Below are positions 17,829 through 26,054 of a stretch of DNA of 64,000 nucleotides, piece after piece. The stretch comes from CAVQUE01 sp046290435. Lineage in GTDB: Bacteria; Actinomycetota; Acidimicrobiia; Acidimicrobiales; UBA8592. The notes below the pieces were generated by a model that searched no databases, was not told the origin of the DNA, and worked only from the letters and a program-made list of their open reading frames with translations. Position numbers and translations under genes: made by a program. Position 1 is the stretch's first letter; every line of letters begins with the position of its first letter. The stretch covers positions 1 through 64,000 of the forward strand of contig JBKAGO010000047.1 in the NCBI GenBank assembly GCA_046290435.1, written 5' to 3'.

Positions 17829-18662
17829 ATGAGAGCACCGCATCTGACAGCGCAGCAGCGAGTCCTCGTGTCCTTCCGTGTCCTGGCGGTCGTCCTTGTC
17901 GCCGCGCTCATCGGCCTCACCGGCTGTGGTGACGACGACGGCGACGACGAGCCGGTCGGCATCGCCAACCCCGCGGCCGAGTACTGCGTAGCCCAGGGAG
18001 GCGAGTCGCTCATCGCCACCGAGGCCGACGGCAGCCAGACCGGCCTGTGCCGCCTGCCCGACGGCACGGTGGTGGACGAATGGGAGTTCTTCCGCCAGGG
18101 CACCGAGGGTTCGACCGACGAACCGACGACGCCCGCCGAGCCCGGCACCGACGAGCCCGCGGCGACCCCAGAGCCCGACCCGGCCGGCGAACCCACCGCC
18201 ACGGCTGCGCCCGAGCCCACCGCCACTCCCGAACCGACCGCGAACCCCGAGGGCCCCGTCGACTACGACGTGTACCTGCTGGTCGACGGCGGCGAGTGTG
18301 ACGAGGTCGTGCCCCGCCCCCGCACCTCCACCGTCGAAGGGGTACTCGGCGATGCCATGACCCAGCTGCTCGCCGGTCCGACCGACGACGAGATCGCCGA
18401 AGGCCTCGGCAGCTGGTTCTCGGCCGATACCGCCGGCATGCTCCGGGCCATCGAGATCGACGACGGCGTGGCCCGCATCTCCTTCGCCACCGACCTGCGG
18501 ACGACGATCCCCAACGCATCGTCGTCGTGCGGCTCGGCGGGCCTACTCGCCCAGCTGGACGCCACCGCCACCCAGTTCGCGTCGGTCGACGAGGCGGTCT
18601 ACTCCCTCGACGGCGACGTCGCCGCCTTCTACGAATGGCTCCAGCTCAGCGCGCCCGAGTGA
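17829..18662 (+). CDS. Lipoprotein with DUF333-like and GerMN domains
   Basis: Protein of 277 residues. The signal peptide ends in a lipobox-like LTGC (Cys near 33), followed by an acidic stretch. Residues about 48-90 match the DUF333 pattern (AAEYCVAQGGES...LCRLPDGTVVDEWEFF). A Pro/Thr/Glu linker of ~45 residues leads to a GerMN-type domain (about 140-277) with VEGVLGDAMTQLLAGPTDDE. GerMN domains bind peptidoglycan or partner proteins at the envelope. A cell-surface role is likely, exact function unknown. The ATG at 17829 is chosen for the short n-region. Confidence 0.8.
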   Translation: MRAPHLTAQQRVLVSFRVLAVVLVAALIGLTGCGDDDGDDEPVGIANPAAEYCVAQGGESLIATEADGSQTGLCRLPDGTVVDEWEFFRQGTEGSTDEPTTPAEPGTDEPAATPEPDPAGEPTATAAPEPTATPEPTANPEGPVDYDVYLLVDGGECDEVVPRPRTSTVEGVLGDAMTQLLAGPTDDEIAEGLGSWFSADTAGMLRAIEIDDGVARISFATDLRTTIPNASSSCGSAGLLAQLDATATQFASVDEAVYSLDGDVAAFYEWLQLSAPE

Positions 18663-18686
18663 GAGCCTGCACGTCAGCCCCCGGCA

Positions 18687-18770
18687 TCAGCCTTCGGCAC
18701 GGATGGAGCGGACCCGCCGGTTCATGACGTGGCGGACCACGATCCGGTAGAGCCACGCGCGGGGCCCTGA
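18687..18770 (-). pseudogene. Fragment resembling an ECF sigma-factor region
   Basis: The minus-strand frame ends in GPRAWLYRIVVRHVMNRRVR plus six residues and TGA. This resembles the PRAWLYRIARN...RRR segment of ECF sigma factors. Nothing sigma-like is found upstream in this frame and no region 4 follows, so it can only be a remnant. It sits between the lipoprotein gene and the DUF222-HNH gene. Chance resemblance is possible. Confidence 0.3.
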
Positions 18771-18891
18771 CAGGTGCGCCGTGCGCGTCGAAGCGCTGGG
18801 TCGAGCCTTGCTTTCGCGCTCCTCGAGGCGCCCGAAGCCCGGAGAGCCGTGAACCACTGTGATCCCCGAGCCCGGCGGCCTGGACAACGGT

Positions 18892-20304
18892 TCAGGGGCC
18901 GTGGCGGGTGATGGGTGTGGGCGGGTCGATCACCCGGTCGAGGGTGCCGTCGGGCCGGAACAGGCGCAGGGTGCGGTCGGCATCCATCGTGAGGGACCAG
19001 CCCCCGTCGTGGATCCGGTGGTGCCACTCGGTCGAGATCGGGACCAGGTTGTGCAGCTCGGTCTCGCCGCCGAGTTCGTAGTCCAGGTTGACGTGATGGA
19101 TCTCACACCGGTGGAACGGTGTGACCCCGTCGATCGGGCACGTCCGATACAGCCCGCGGAGCTGCAGGCGCTGCTCACGCGTCGCATACCGCCGGCTGCG
19201 CCCGACCCGGGTGGGGCGCCCCAGGGCGTCGTAGACCATCACGTACCAGTCCGCGTCACAGCACCGCCGCAACGCTGCGGCCGGGTCGACCGGACGGCCA
19301 CCCCAGGTCTCGGTCACCGACCCGGCGTGCGGGCCATGCACCAACGTCGCCGCATCCACGATCAGGCCCACGGCAAGGTTCGGGCCCATGACCCGATCAT
19401 CGACCCCGTCGGTCCCGCTGCCCCGCTCTGCGGGCCCCGCCGCCGCACCCGCAGCACCGTCGGGCGCCACACCCGGCCCACCATCACAGCTCGAACCGTC
19501 CGACCCACCCCCACACCAATCGCCACTGGTCCTGCAGCTACCAGCCGCACCCGGCCCAGCCGAGCCACCCATGACACCGGACCCGTCGAGCGTGACGCCG
19601 CACAGCAACTCGAACGCCGCCCGGGCACGGTCGTTCGCGGTGACCGTCCGCTGACCCGACGGACGCAGATCCGCGATCTCGCGTGCCCGTGCGGTGACTG
19701 CTGCGTCCATGCGGGCGCCGCGCTCGTCGTCCATCGACGCCGCCACCGCCCACGTCCCATCCGGACGCCGGAACATCATCCACGACGCCGCCGCCATCGC
19801 CCGCTCCGCCGCCGACAACCCCTCATCACCATCAGGCGGATCCGCCACCTTCACCAACAGACGGGCCAGCCACGTCCGGAACGCCTCCGGTCGCAACAAC
19901 GCCGCATTCGACGCGATCTCCCCGTCATGGCCCGCCAGACGCGCCTTCTCCGACGCACTCAACCGCGCCAAACAACCCGCCAGATGGTCGGCGTTCTCGG
20001 TCTTCGCCGCACCCGACTCCGAGCCAGCCCCGGATGCGGGCAGATCCAGACGGATCTCCCCACGAGCCGAATCCTTCGCCCGCGCCGACGCCGACCCCTC
20101 CCCATCAGGATCCGACAGATCATCAGCACACGGCGACGACCCCGACGACTCCCGGCGCTTGGCCTCCACCGCCACCGCCGTCGCGAACGCGGCCAGATCA
20201 CGACGACCCCGACCGATCAACCGACCCAACCCCGCCAACCCCGCGTCATCCAACGAGGACAGATCCGTCCCCCGGACCGCAGCGAGATCAGCCAACAAAC
20301 TCAT
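18892..20304 (-). CDS. DUF222 / HNH endonuclease-like protein (13E12 repeat family)
   Basis: Protein of 470 residues. An N-terminal DUF222 domain (LADLAAVRGTDLSSLDDAGL... to about 200), a Gly/Ser-rich low-complexity middle, and a C-terminal HNH motif CPIDGVTPFHRCEIHHV...LVPISTEWHHRIH. The family is abundant and multi-copy in actinobacteria, where it behaves like a mobile or domesticated homing-type gene. The Cys/His pattern of HNH is intact. The ATG at 20304 is used; a GTG two codons upstream is equally possible. Flanked by a sigma-like scrap and a long palindrome. Confidence 0.88.
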   Translation of the reverse strand: MSLLADLAAVRGTDLSSLDDAGLAGLGRLIGRGRRDLAAFATAVAVEAKRRESSGSSPCADDLSDPDGEGSASARAKDSARGEIRLDLPASGAGSESGAAKTENADHLAGCLARLSASEKARLAGHDGEIASNAALLRPEAFRTWLARLLVKVADPPDGDEGLSAAERAMAAASWMMFRRPDGTWAVAASMDDERGARMDAAVTARAREIADLRPSGQRTVTANDRARAAFELLCGVTLDGSGVMGGSAGPGAAGSCRTSGDWCGGGSDGSSCDGGPGVAPDGAAGAAAGPAERGSGTDGVDDRVMGPNLAVGLIVDAATLVHGPHAGSVTETWGGRPVDPAAALRRCCDADWYVMVYDALGRPTRVGRSRRYATREQRLQLRGLYRTCPIDGVTPFHRCEIHHVNLDYELGGETELHNLVPISTEWHHRIHDGGWSLTMDADRTLRLFRPDGTLDRVIDPPTPITRHGP

Positions 20305-20926
20305 ACCCACAACCCTAAACAGGGGGTATGACAGCCAACCCGAGCCCGTCTCAGAGCTTCACGGCAATAGACGTGCCATCCCGTGATCCACCGAACACGC
20401 AACCACTGGGGTCAAGTCGTACTTTCAACCAACTCGGCACGCAGCGGCCTCCCGGCTCGACGACCCGGAGTTGGTTGAAAGTACGACTTGACCCCAGCCC
20501 TGCCCTGCCCAAACCGTCGGCAGCGGGAAGAGAGAGAGAGACTCGACGCCGGCCCTTCTGTGCCACCACTGGTCGGGAGCCGCGTTCCACAGCGCCCATC
20601 GGCCGCCTGCGAACTCGAGGCGCACACCGAGGCCCGCTACGCCCCGCGGCCGGATTCGACGCCCTCTGGGTCTCGCAGATCTTCCCGGGTCGGCCCCATC
20701 GTCCCCCTCGCAGCGGCAGCCGACATCGACCCATCGAGCGAGGCGGGCACCTCGGTCGTGCCGATCTCCGGCCGCCACCCCCTGGCCCTAGCCGCCATGG
20801 CCCGCACCGCACAGTCGGCGCTCGGGCGCGCGAGTTCACGCACTCGGGAACTCACGCACTCCGGCGTGCAGACGTACCGGCACGAACTCGCTCGCCTGCC
20901 GACGTGTCGGCTGAGAGAATCGCCAC
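20305..20926. other. 622-bp gene-poor interval
   Basis: It holds the long palindrome at 20406-20497 and, just before the next gene, the small palindrome CCGAC-GT-GTCGG (20899-20910). No reading frame here has protein-like composition; those present are extensions through the palindrome. Confidence 0.6.
20406..20497. repeat. Long palindromic element, CTGGGGTCAAGTCG family, copy 1
   Basis: Perfect 30-bp inverted arms at 20406-20435 and 20468-20497 with a 32-base loop. Related copies lie at 21997-22088, 40811-40898 and 53401-53490. Copies 1, 2 and 4 share not only the arms but also a loop of the form GCGGCCTCC-GGCTCG-CGACCCG. This points to spread of a ~90-bp unit rather than independent terminators. 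Confidence 0.85.
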
Positions 20927-21658
20927 GTGATCGATCACTTCGCCGACGTCGCGGCGCACTACGACGACACGCTCGGCGCCAGGGGAACGCCGGAGGCGGT
21001 CGCAGCGACCGTCGACTTCCTCGAGGAACTGGCGGGTGCCGAGCCCGTCCTCGAGTTCGCGATCGGCACCGGGCGGATCGCGTTGCCGCTCGCGGCCCGG
21101 GGAGCATCGGTCAGCGGCATCGAGCTGTCGCCGGCGATGGTGGAGCAGCTGCGCGCCAAGCCCGGCGGACGCGAGATCGACGTGACACTCGGCGACATGA
21201 CGAGCACCCGGGTACCGGGCACGTTCGCGTTGGTGTACCTGGTCTTCAACACGATCGGCAACGTCGAGACCCAGGACCGTCAGGTCGCCTGCTTCCTCAA
21301 CGCCGCCGCCCATCTGGCTCCCGGCGGCTCCTTCGCCGTCGAGGTCGGCGTGCCCGACCTGCGGCGGCTGGCGCCCGGCCAGGACGCGATCGTGTTCGCC
21401 CACGCGCCGGGCTACGTCGGCTACGACAGCTACGTCGACCTCGTCGCCCAGCAGGCGGTCTCCCATCACTTCACTGCCGATGGCGCCGGCGCCGGCGAGG
21501 TCCGCACGCCGTTCCGCTATGTGTGGCCGTCGGAGCTCGACCTCATGGCCCGCATCGCCGGTCTGGATCTGCGCGAGCGCTGGGCGGACTGGTCCCGCGC
21601 CCCCTTCACCGGCGACAGCACCTCGCACGTCTCGGTCTGGCAGAAGCGACCCGCATAG
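20927..21658 (+). CDS. Class I SAM-dependent methyltransferase
   Basis: Protein of 243 residues with a Rossmann methyltransferase fold. Motif I is VLEFAIGTGRIALPLAARG, followed by an acidic strand end (GIELSPAMVEQL), motif II LGDMTSTRVPGTFALVYLVFNTIGNV and motif III LAPGGSFAVEV. The N-terminus HFADVAAHYDDTLGARG is typical of the Methyltransf_25/11 group. GTG at 20927 is the first start before the conserved N-terminus. A palindrome CCGAC-GT-GTCGG lies 16 bases upstream. Substrate unknown. Confidence 0.85.
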   Translation: MIDHFADVAAHYDDTLGARGTPEAVAATVDFLEELAGAEPVLEFAIGTGRIALPLAARGASVSGIELSPAMVEQLRAKPGGREIDVTLGDMTSTRVPGTFALVYLVFNTIGNVETQDRQVACFLNAAAHLAPGGSFAVEVGVPDLRRLAPGQDAIVFAHAPGYVGYDSYVDLVAQQAVSHHFTADGAGAGEVRTPFRYVWPSELDLMARIAGLDLRERWADWSRAPFTGDSTSHVSVWQKRPA

Positions 21659-21901
21659 CGCCAGTAAGAGTGCGGTCGCCGAGCAGGCGATCGCGCGGTC
21701 CATGGCCATCGCGGGAATCTCCACGCAGGCCACTCCGAACACCTGCAACCTCCATCGCTTGGGCCACCATCGCCCGCTGAAGCGAGGCCGCAAAGCGATC
21801 GCGCCGGAACGCCGATGATGCGTACCAGATCGTCGAGCCGATGCGACCAATTCGACGACGACACCGATCGATCCGACCTTCGGGCGACCAGGGCGCGGGA
21901 G

Positions 21902-21970
21902 GCGTGGATGATGCCCAGGCCATCCTCGATGAGGCGGGCCCGCTCCGCCATGGTCGCGGTCATCGACATG
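21902..21970 (-). pseudogene. Remnant of a TetR-gene 3' end (duplicate of the 22249-22869 gene)
   Basis: The plus-strand text at 21902-21917 matches 22272-22287 base for base. 21918-21963 matches 22341-22386 with only a few differences. The pair is missing about 53 bases between the blocks. It decodes to TATMAERARLIEDG...GIIHAS, like the TetR C-terminus TAAMAERARLIEDG...GIIHAP. This is a deleted copy of the regulator's end, separated from the intact gene by a palindromic element. Confidence 0.7.
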
Positions 21971-21996
21971 GCCTGGGGCTCGCGGGCCGCGAACCG

Positions 21997-22088
21997 CTGG
22001 GGTCAAGTCGTACTTTCAACCAACTCGGCACGCGACGGCCTCCAGGCTCGACGACCCGGAGTTGGTCGACAGTACGACTTGACCCCAG
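21997..22088. repeat. Long palindromic element, CTGGGGTCAAGTCG family, copy 2
   Basis: Arms at 21997-22026 and 22059-22088 pair except where the right arm has changed TTGAAA to TCGACA. Arm spacing and loop match copy 1. It lies between a TetR remnant and the intact TetR gene. Confidence 0.85.
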
Positions 22089-22248
22089 CCCTACCCGATC
22101 CCTTCGGCCGCTGGAGACACCCCGTCCCTGCGATCTCAGCCGCCACACCGCCACCGTCGGCGGTGACAACGCCCGTTCGACGCCGGTCGAGGCAGCGGGG
22201 AGGGCTGTTCGCTCGGCGCCGCGCTGCGCTCGACGGCCGAACCTCGGG

Positions 22249-22869
22249 TCAGACCACCACGGCGCTGGGGGCGTGGATGATGCCCACCAACATGTCGGTG
22301 AGGTTGGCGACGAAGACGTCGTGACCGGGCACCAGCGGGCGGCCGTCCTCGATGAGGCGGGCCCGCTCGGCCATGGCGGCGGTCATCAGCATCATCATCG
22401 ACACCAGGCGCTGTTCGCGCAGGTCGGCGTCGAGGCCCGACGGGCGTTCGACAACCAGACTCAGCAGCCGCTGGAGGTGCTCGTCGCCAGACACCGCGCC
22501 ACGACGCCACGCCGACAGCCGACCGCGGAGCTGATCGACGATGCGCAGGTAGTCCCGACCCGACTGGGTGGCGAGACAACCGCTGTAGGGCTCGACCAGC
22601 GCCCGGATGACCTCGTGGGTGGACGAGTCCGGGCCGACGCCGGCGGCCAGGTCACCGCGTTCTTCATCGAGGGGCACGCCGTGGGCCCCGAGGATGTGGA
22701 CCATGAGGCCGTCGCGTGAGCCGAAGTGATACGTCAACGCCGACGCGTTGCGTTGCCCCGCGGCTTCGATGATCTCGCGGTTGGTGACCCGGTACAGGCC
22801 CTCTGCGGCGAAGAGCCGTTCGGCGGCGGCGGCGAGCCGCGCCCGGGTCTCGGTGCTGTCACGTGGCAC
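22249..22869 (-). CDS. TetR/AcrR family regulator
   Basis: Regulator of 206 residues. The N-terminal helix-turn-helix reads AAERLFAAEGLYRVTNREIIEAAGQRNASALTYHF, a clear TetR pattern. The C-terminal helical domain is of the type found next to lipid or CoA-metabolism genes. GTG at 22869 is preceded by AGGAGGATGCA. It is downstream of and on the same strand as an LLM gene (92-bp gap). A GTAATG-N5-CATTAC palindrome at that LLM promoter is a likely operator, giving autoregulation. Confidence 0.9.
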   Translation of the reverse strand: MPRDSTETRARLAAAAERLFAAEGLYRVTNREIIEAAGQRNASALTYHFGSRDGLMVHILGAHGVPLDEERGDLAAGVGPDSSTHEVIRALVEPYSGCLATQSGRDYLRIVDQLRGRLSAWRRGAVSGDEHLQRLLSLVVERPSGLDADLREQRLVSMMMLMTAAMAERARLIEDGRPLVPGHDVFVANLTDMLVGIIHAPSAVVV

Positions 22870-22961
22870 GCTGCATCCTCCTGGTCCACGTCGAGACCGA
22901 GTCCGCTGCGGGCCGGGCGCCGTGACGGCGCCGGACCCGCCGCGGTCGCTTCGACGGATGC

Positions 22962-24173
22962 TCAGGCCGGCAGCGGCAGGAGCGCGTTGGACGGGATCCG
23001 CTCGATCGTGATGTCGGGCGGCGGGCTGTTGAACATCGGGAACTTCGGCTGCGCCGTGGCCCGCATGCGGTCGGTGGAGTGCACCGGGTCCTTGTCGAAC
23101 TCGGGGATGACCTCCTGGCCGAACACCTCGAGCAGCTCGAAGTGCTCCTCGTGGCTCATGCCGGCGATGGGCAGGCCGAACACCAGCTGGTCGCAGCCGA
23201 CGCTCTGGTAGTTCTCGACCTGCTCGCAGACCTCTTCGGGGTTGCCGCACAGCATGTAGCCACCGGCGATGAGCGCATCGAGCAGCTCGTCGGTCCACTC
23301 GGGCTCGAGGGTGGGCTCGGGCCAGGTGGGCAGCCCGGCGGCCTTGGGCATGGTGTCGTGGTAGAGGTGCACCATCGTGACCAGGTAGCCGCGGCCGACC
23401 TGCTTGGCGATGGCCCGGGCCCGCTCGCGGTCCTTCAGGCAGATGACGGCGTTGGTCATCATCACGTTGTTGTTCTGGAACTGGCCCAGGACCTCGACCG
23501 GGTTCTCGGCCGCTTCCTTGTAGGCGTCGATGCGGCCCTTGAGGTTGTGGATGGGCTCGAAGTTGAAGGCGATGGCGCCGATGCCGAGCGAGCCGGCCTT
23601 GGCGAAGGTGGGCGGGTTGCCACAGGCCACCCAGATGGGCGGGTGGCCGGGCCCGTAGGGCTTCGGCAGGATGTTGTGGTTCGGTGGGACCGAGAAGAAC
23701 TCGCCCTCGAACTCGTAGTCCTTCTGTTCCCACATGCGCGGGATCTCGCGGATGACCTCGTCCCACATGGCCTTGGTGACGTCGGGCGTGGTGCCGTTGA
23801 ACGTGGCGAGCTCGTGGCTGCCGGCGCCGCGACCGGTGCCGAACTCGAAGCGGCGGTTGGTGACGTGGTCGAGCATCGCGGCGCGCTCCGCGATGCGGAC
23901 CGGGTGTTCCTTGGTGGTGGGCAGGCTGGTGATGGCCGACCCGATGTGGATGCGCTCGGTCTGCGCGGCCACCCACCCCATGACCGGCGACGGGGCCGAC
24001 ATGTGGCTGTACTCGGTCAGGGCGTGGTGTTCGCCGAACCAGATGTACTTCCAGTTGTGCTTGTCGGCGAACACCCCGTACTCGGCCTCGCGCATGAGCT
24101 CGGTGTGCTCGCACTCGGTGTCGTGGGCCGCAGGCCCCGGGATGAAGCCGTTCGAGAAGATGCCGAACTCCAC
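22962..24173 (-). CDS. LLM-class flavin/F420-dependent oxidoreductase, bacterial-luciferase subgroup
   Basis: Protein of 403 residues. It begins VEFGIFSNGFIPGPAAHDTE and has FGEHHALTEYSHMSAPSPVMG, RIHIGSAITSLPTTKEHPVRIAERAAMLDH and RFEFGTGRGAGSHE. These are the hallmarks of the luciferase-like group with a flavin-phosphate site near the C-terminus. GTG at 24173 is preceded by GGAGGAAAGCAC; the longer frame upstream runs through the promoter. Probably co-transcribed with the TetR gene behind it. It may be a monooxygenase rather than a pure F420 dehydrogenase. Confidence 0.88.
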   Translation of the reverse strand: MEFGIFSNGFIPGPAAHDTECEHTELMREAEYGVFADKHNWKYIWFGEHHALTEYSHMSAPSPVMGWVAAQTERIHIGSAITSLPTTKEHPVRIAERAAMLDHVTNRRFEFGTGRGAGSHELATFNGTTPDVTKAMWDEVIREIPRMWEQKDYEFEGEFFSVPPNHNILPKPYGPGHPPIWVACGNPPTFAKAGSLGIGAIAFNFEPIHNLKGRIDAYKEAAENPVEVLGQFQNNNVMMTNAVICLKDRERARAIAKQVGRGYLVTMVHLYHDTMPKAAGLPTWPEPTLEPEWTDELLDALIAGGYMLCGNPEEVCEQVENYQSVGCDQLVFGLPIAGMSHEEHFELLEVFGQEVIPEFDKDPVHSTDRMRATAQPKFPMFNSPPPDITIERIPSNALLPLPA

Positions 24174-24239
24174 GTGCTTTCCTCCAGCTGTTCGACCACA
24201 GGTCGTGGCAGGTCGGGTGACCCCCGTCACCGACGGGAT

Positions 24240-24256
24240 GTAATGTATGCCATTAC
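24240..24256. promoter_or_regulatory. Candidate operator GTAATG-N5-CATTAC
   Basis: Perfect 6-bp arms with 5-base spacer, 66 bases upstream of the LLM GTG at 24173. It is AT-rich in an otherwise GC-rich region, so it may overlap a -10 box. A second palindrome GGTGAC-CCCC-GTCACC lies at 24216-24231. Probable target of the TetR protein at 22249-22869. Confidence 0.45.
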
Positions 24257-24292
24257 TACGGCCCCGTCAACGGCGCCCCCGCCCGCCTCCTC

Positions 24293-24347
24293 GCCGAAAT
24301 CCGGGACTTTGCGCGCAGCAGGTGCGCGCGAAGTCCCAGATTTCGGC
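24293..24347. repeat. Palindromic element, GCCGAAATCTGGGACTTTGC family, copy 1
   Basis: 24-bp arms (24293-24316 and 24324-24347) with two unpaired positions and a 7-base loop AGCAGGT. An almost identical element is at 30187-30241. It lies between divergently transcribed genes, so it cannot be a terminator for either neighbour. Confidence 0.85.
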
Positions 24348-24401
24348 CGTGGGGCCATGCGATAGGTTCGGCGGCGCACGCACACCTGTCCCGGAGGACC
24401 A

Positions 24402-25259
24402 ATGAAGCTCGGCGTCGTCTACCCCCAGACCGAACTGCGCGGCGACCCCGAGGCCGTGCGCCGCATCGCGCTCGCCACCGAGGAGCTCGGCTACGACCAC
24501 CTCCTGGCCTACGACCACGTCGTCGGCGCCACCCACGAGGACCGCGACCCGGCGCTGTGGGGCCCCTACACCGAGAACCACCCGTTCCACTGCCCACTCA
24601 CGATGTTCGCCTACGCCGCAGCCATCACCGAGCGCATCGAGCTCGTCACCGGCGTGCTGATCCTGCCCCAGCGCCAGACCGCCCTGGTCGCCAAGCAGGC
24701 CACCGACGTCGACCTGCTGTCGCACGAGCGGTTCCGCCTCGGTGTCGGCACCGGCTGGAACTACGTCGAGTACGACGCGCTGGGCCAGGACTTCGCCAGC
24801 CGCGGCCCCCGCATCGACGAACAGATCGAGCTCCTCCGCCGCTACTGGACCGAGGACCTCTTCAGCTTCGACGGCACCTTCGACATCCTCGACCGCGGCA
24901 ACATCAACGTCCGACCCAACCGGCAGATCCCGATCTGGATCGGCGGCTTCAGCGAACCGGCGTTCCGTCGGGGCGGCCAGGTCGGCGATGGGTTCATCTA
25001 CGCAGGCGACACCGCCGGCGTCCTCGAAGGGCTGCGCTCCGTCGAACGCCACCGCGCCGCGGCGGGCCGCGCCGACGAGGACTTCGGCCACGACCTCATC
25101 ATGTTGCGCGACAAGAGCATCGAGGCCCACCTCGCCACCATCGACAGCTGGCGCGAAGCCGGCGGCACCCACGCCTCGGTCTGCACCATGGGCATGGGCC
25201 TCGACTCGATCGAGGCCCACATCGACTACATCGCCGAGATCAAGAGCCGCCTGGGCTGA
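24402..25259 (+). CDS. LLM-class F420-dependent oxidoreductase
   Basis: Barrel protein of 285 residues (TIGR03619-like). Blocks: MKLGVVYPQTELRGDP, GYDHLLAYDHVVG, RIELVTGVLILPQRQTALVAKQATDVDLLS, RLGVGTGWNYVEYDALG and IPIWIGGFSEPAFRRGG. It ends in a MGMGLDSIEAHIDYIAEIKSRLG helix. The ATG at 24402 follows GGAGGACCA. Divergent from the LLM/TetR unit, with a palindrome in between. Substrate unknown. Confidence 0.9.
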   Translation: MKLGVVYPQTELRGDPEAVRRIALATEELGYDHLLAYDHVVGATHEDRDPALWGPYTENHPFHCPLTMFAYAAAITERIELVTGVLILPQRQTALVAKQATDVDLLSHERFRLGVGTGWNYVEYDALGQDFASRGPRIDEQIELLRRYWTEDLFSFDGTFDILDRGNINVRPNRQIPIWIGGFSEPAFRRGGQVGDGFIYAGDTAGVLEGLRSVERHRAAAGRADEDFGHDLIMLRDKSIEAHLATIDSWREAGGTHASVCTMGMGLDSIEAHIDYIAEIKSRLG

Positions 25260-25324
25260 ACCTCCGAGGCGGGCGGGCGGGCCGAGCCTCCGGGCCGGCA
25301 GGCCACGACCGGAGGCCAGAACGC

Positions 25325-25379
25325 CCCGATCTCGTCGTGGTCTTCCACCGTGACGGTGGACAGCCGCGACGAGATCCGG
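25325..25379. terminator. Double hairpin palindrome, copy 2 (CCCCGATCTCGT family)
   Basis: Outer stem arms (25325-25337 and 25367-25379) with one mismatch enclose an inner hairpin TCCACCGT-G-ACGGTGGA (25344-25360). It sits between convergent genes ending at 25259 (+) and 25398 (-), which suits a bidirectional terminator. The outer-plus-inner-stem design is the same as at 3127-3185. Confidence 0.6.
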
Positions 25380-25397
25380 CCGGCGCCCGGCCGGCGC

Positions 25398-25949
25398 TCA
25401 GACCAGGTGCGTCGAAGGCAGCGATGCCAGACCGTCGCCTGCCAGTTCGGCCACGGCAGGGACCGGATCGGGGTCGGCGAACAGCGACTGGTCGTCGACG
25501 TCCATCGCCCGGCCCGTGCCGTCGACCACCCAGTAGGACGCCTCGAGGGCGATGCCGTTGGGATCGGTGAAGTACACCGACTTCATGACCCCGTGATCGA
25601 CCACCTCGGTGCATTCCGAGCCCGCGGCCCGGATGCGGTCACGCAGCGCCAGCAGCGCATGTTCGTCGGGAACGTTGAACGACAGGTGGTCGAGCTGGCT
25701 CGGGTACGGGGCGGGCGACCCGGCGCCCTTGGCGAATGTCTCCGCGCCCTCTACCTCGAAGAAGGCGACGGTGTTGCCGGGCGCGATCTCGAAGAAGTAG
25801 TGCCGCATCGGGCCGGCCATCAACGTGGTGACGAGCGGCATGCCGAGCGTCCCGGCATAGAAGCGGGTGGTGGCATCCATGTCCGGGGTGACCAGCGCCA
25901 GATGGTTGATGCCACGCCAACTGGGGGCCGGGGGCAGTTCGTCGCTCAT
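25398..25949 (-). CDS. VOC-superfamily (glyoxalase/extradiol-dioxygenase fold) protein
   Basis: Protein of 183 residues with two beta-alpha-beta-beta-beta units. Metal-ligand positions are present: His in INHLALVTPDM, Glu in AFFEVEG, His in LDHLSFNVPD and Glu in IALEASYW. It could be a metal-dependent dioxygenase, lyase or isomerase. The ATG at 25949 follows GAGGAGCGAGACCC. Converges on the LLM gene with a double hairpin between them. Confidence 0.85.
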   Translation of the reverse strand: MSDELPPAPSWRGINHLALVTPDMDATTRFYAGTLGMPLVTTLMAGPMRHYFFEIAPGNTVAFFEVEGAETFAKGAGSPAPYPSQLDHLSFNVPDEHALLALRDRIRAAGSECTEVVDHGVMKSVYFTDPNGIALEASYWVVDGTGRAMDVDDQSLFADPDPVPAVAELAGDGLASLPSTHLV

Positions 25950-26054
25950 GGGTCTCGCTCCTCGCCAACGGGTACCGACGACCGTACCGCTCCGACGGCC
26001 GGGGACACGGGCGACCACCGCTTCCGACCAACGGTCCGGCCGGCACAGGCGGCC

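Larger units (their letters stand above)
21659..22248. other. 590-bp interval with a TetR remnant and a palindrome
   Basis: Apart from the remnant at 21902-21970 and the palindrome at 21997-22088, nothing gene-like is seen. The remainder is GC-rich without a protein-like frame. Confidence 0.6.
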
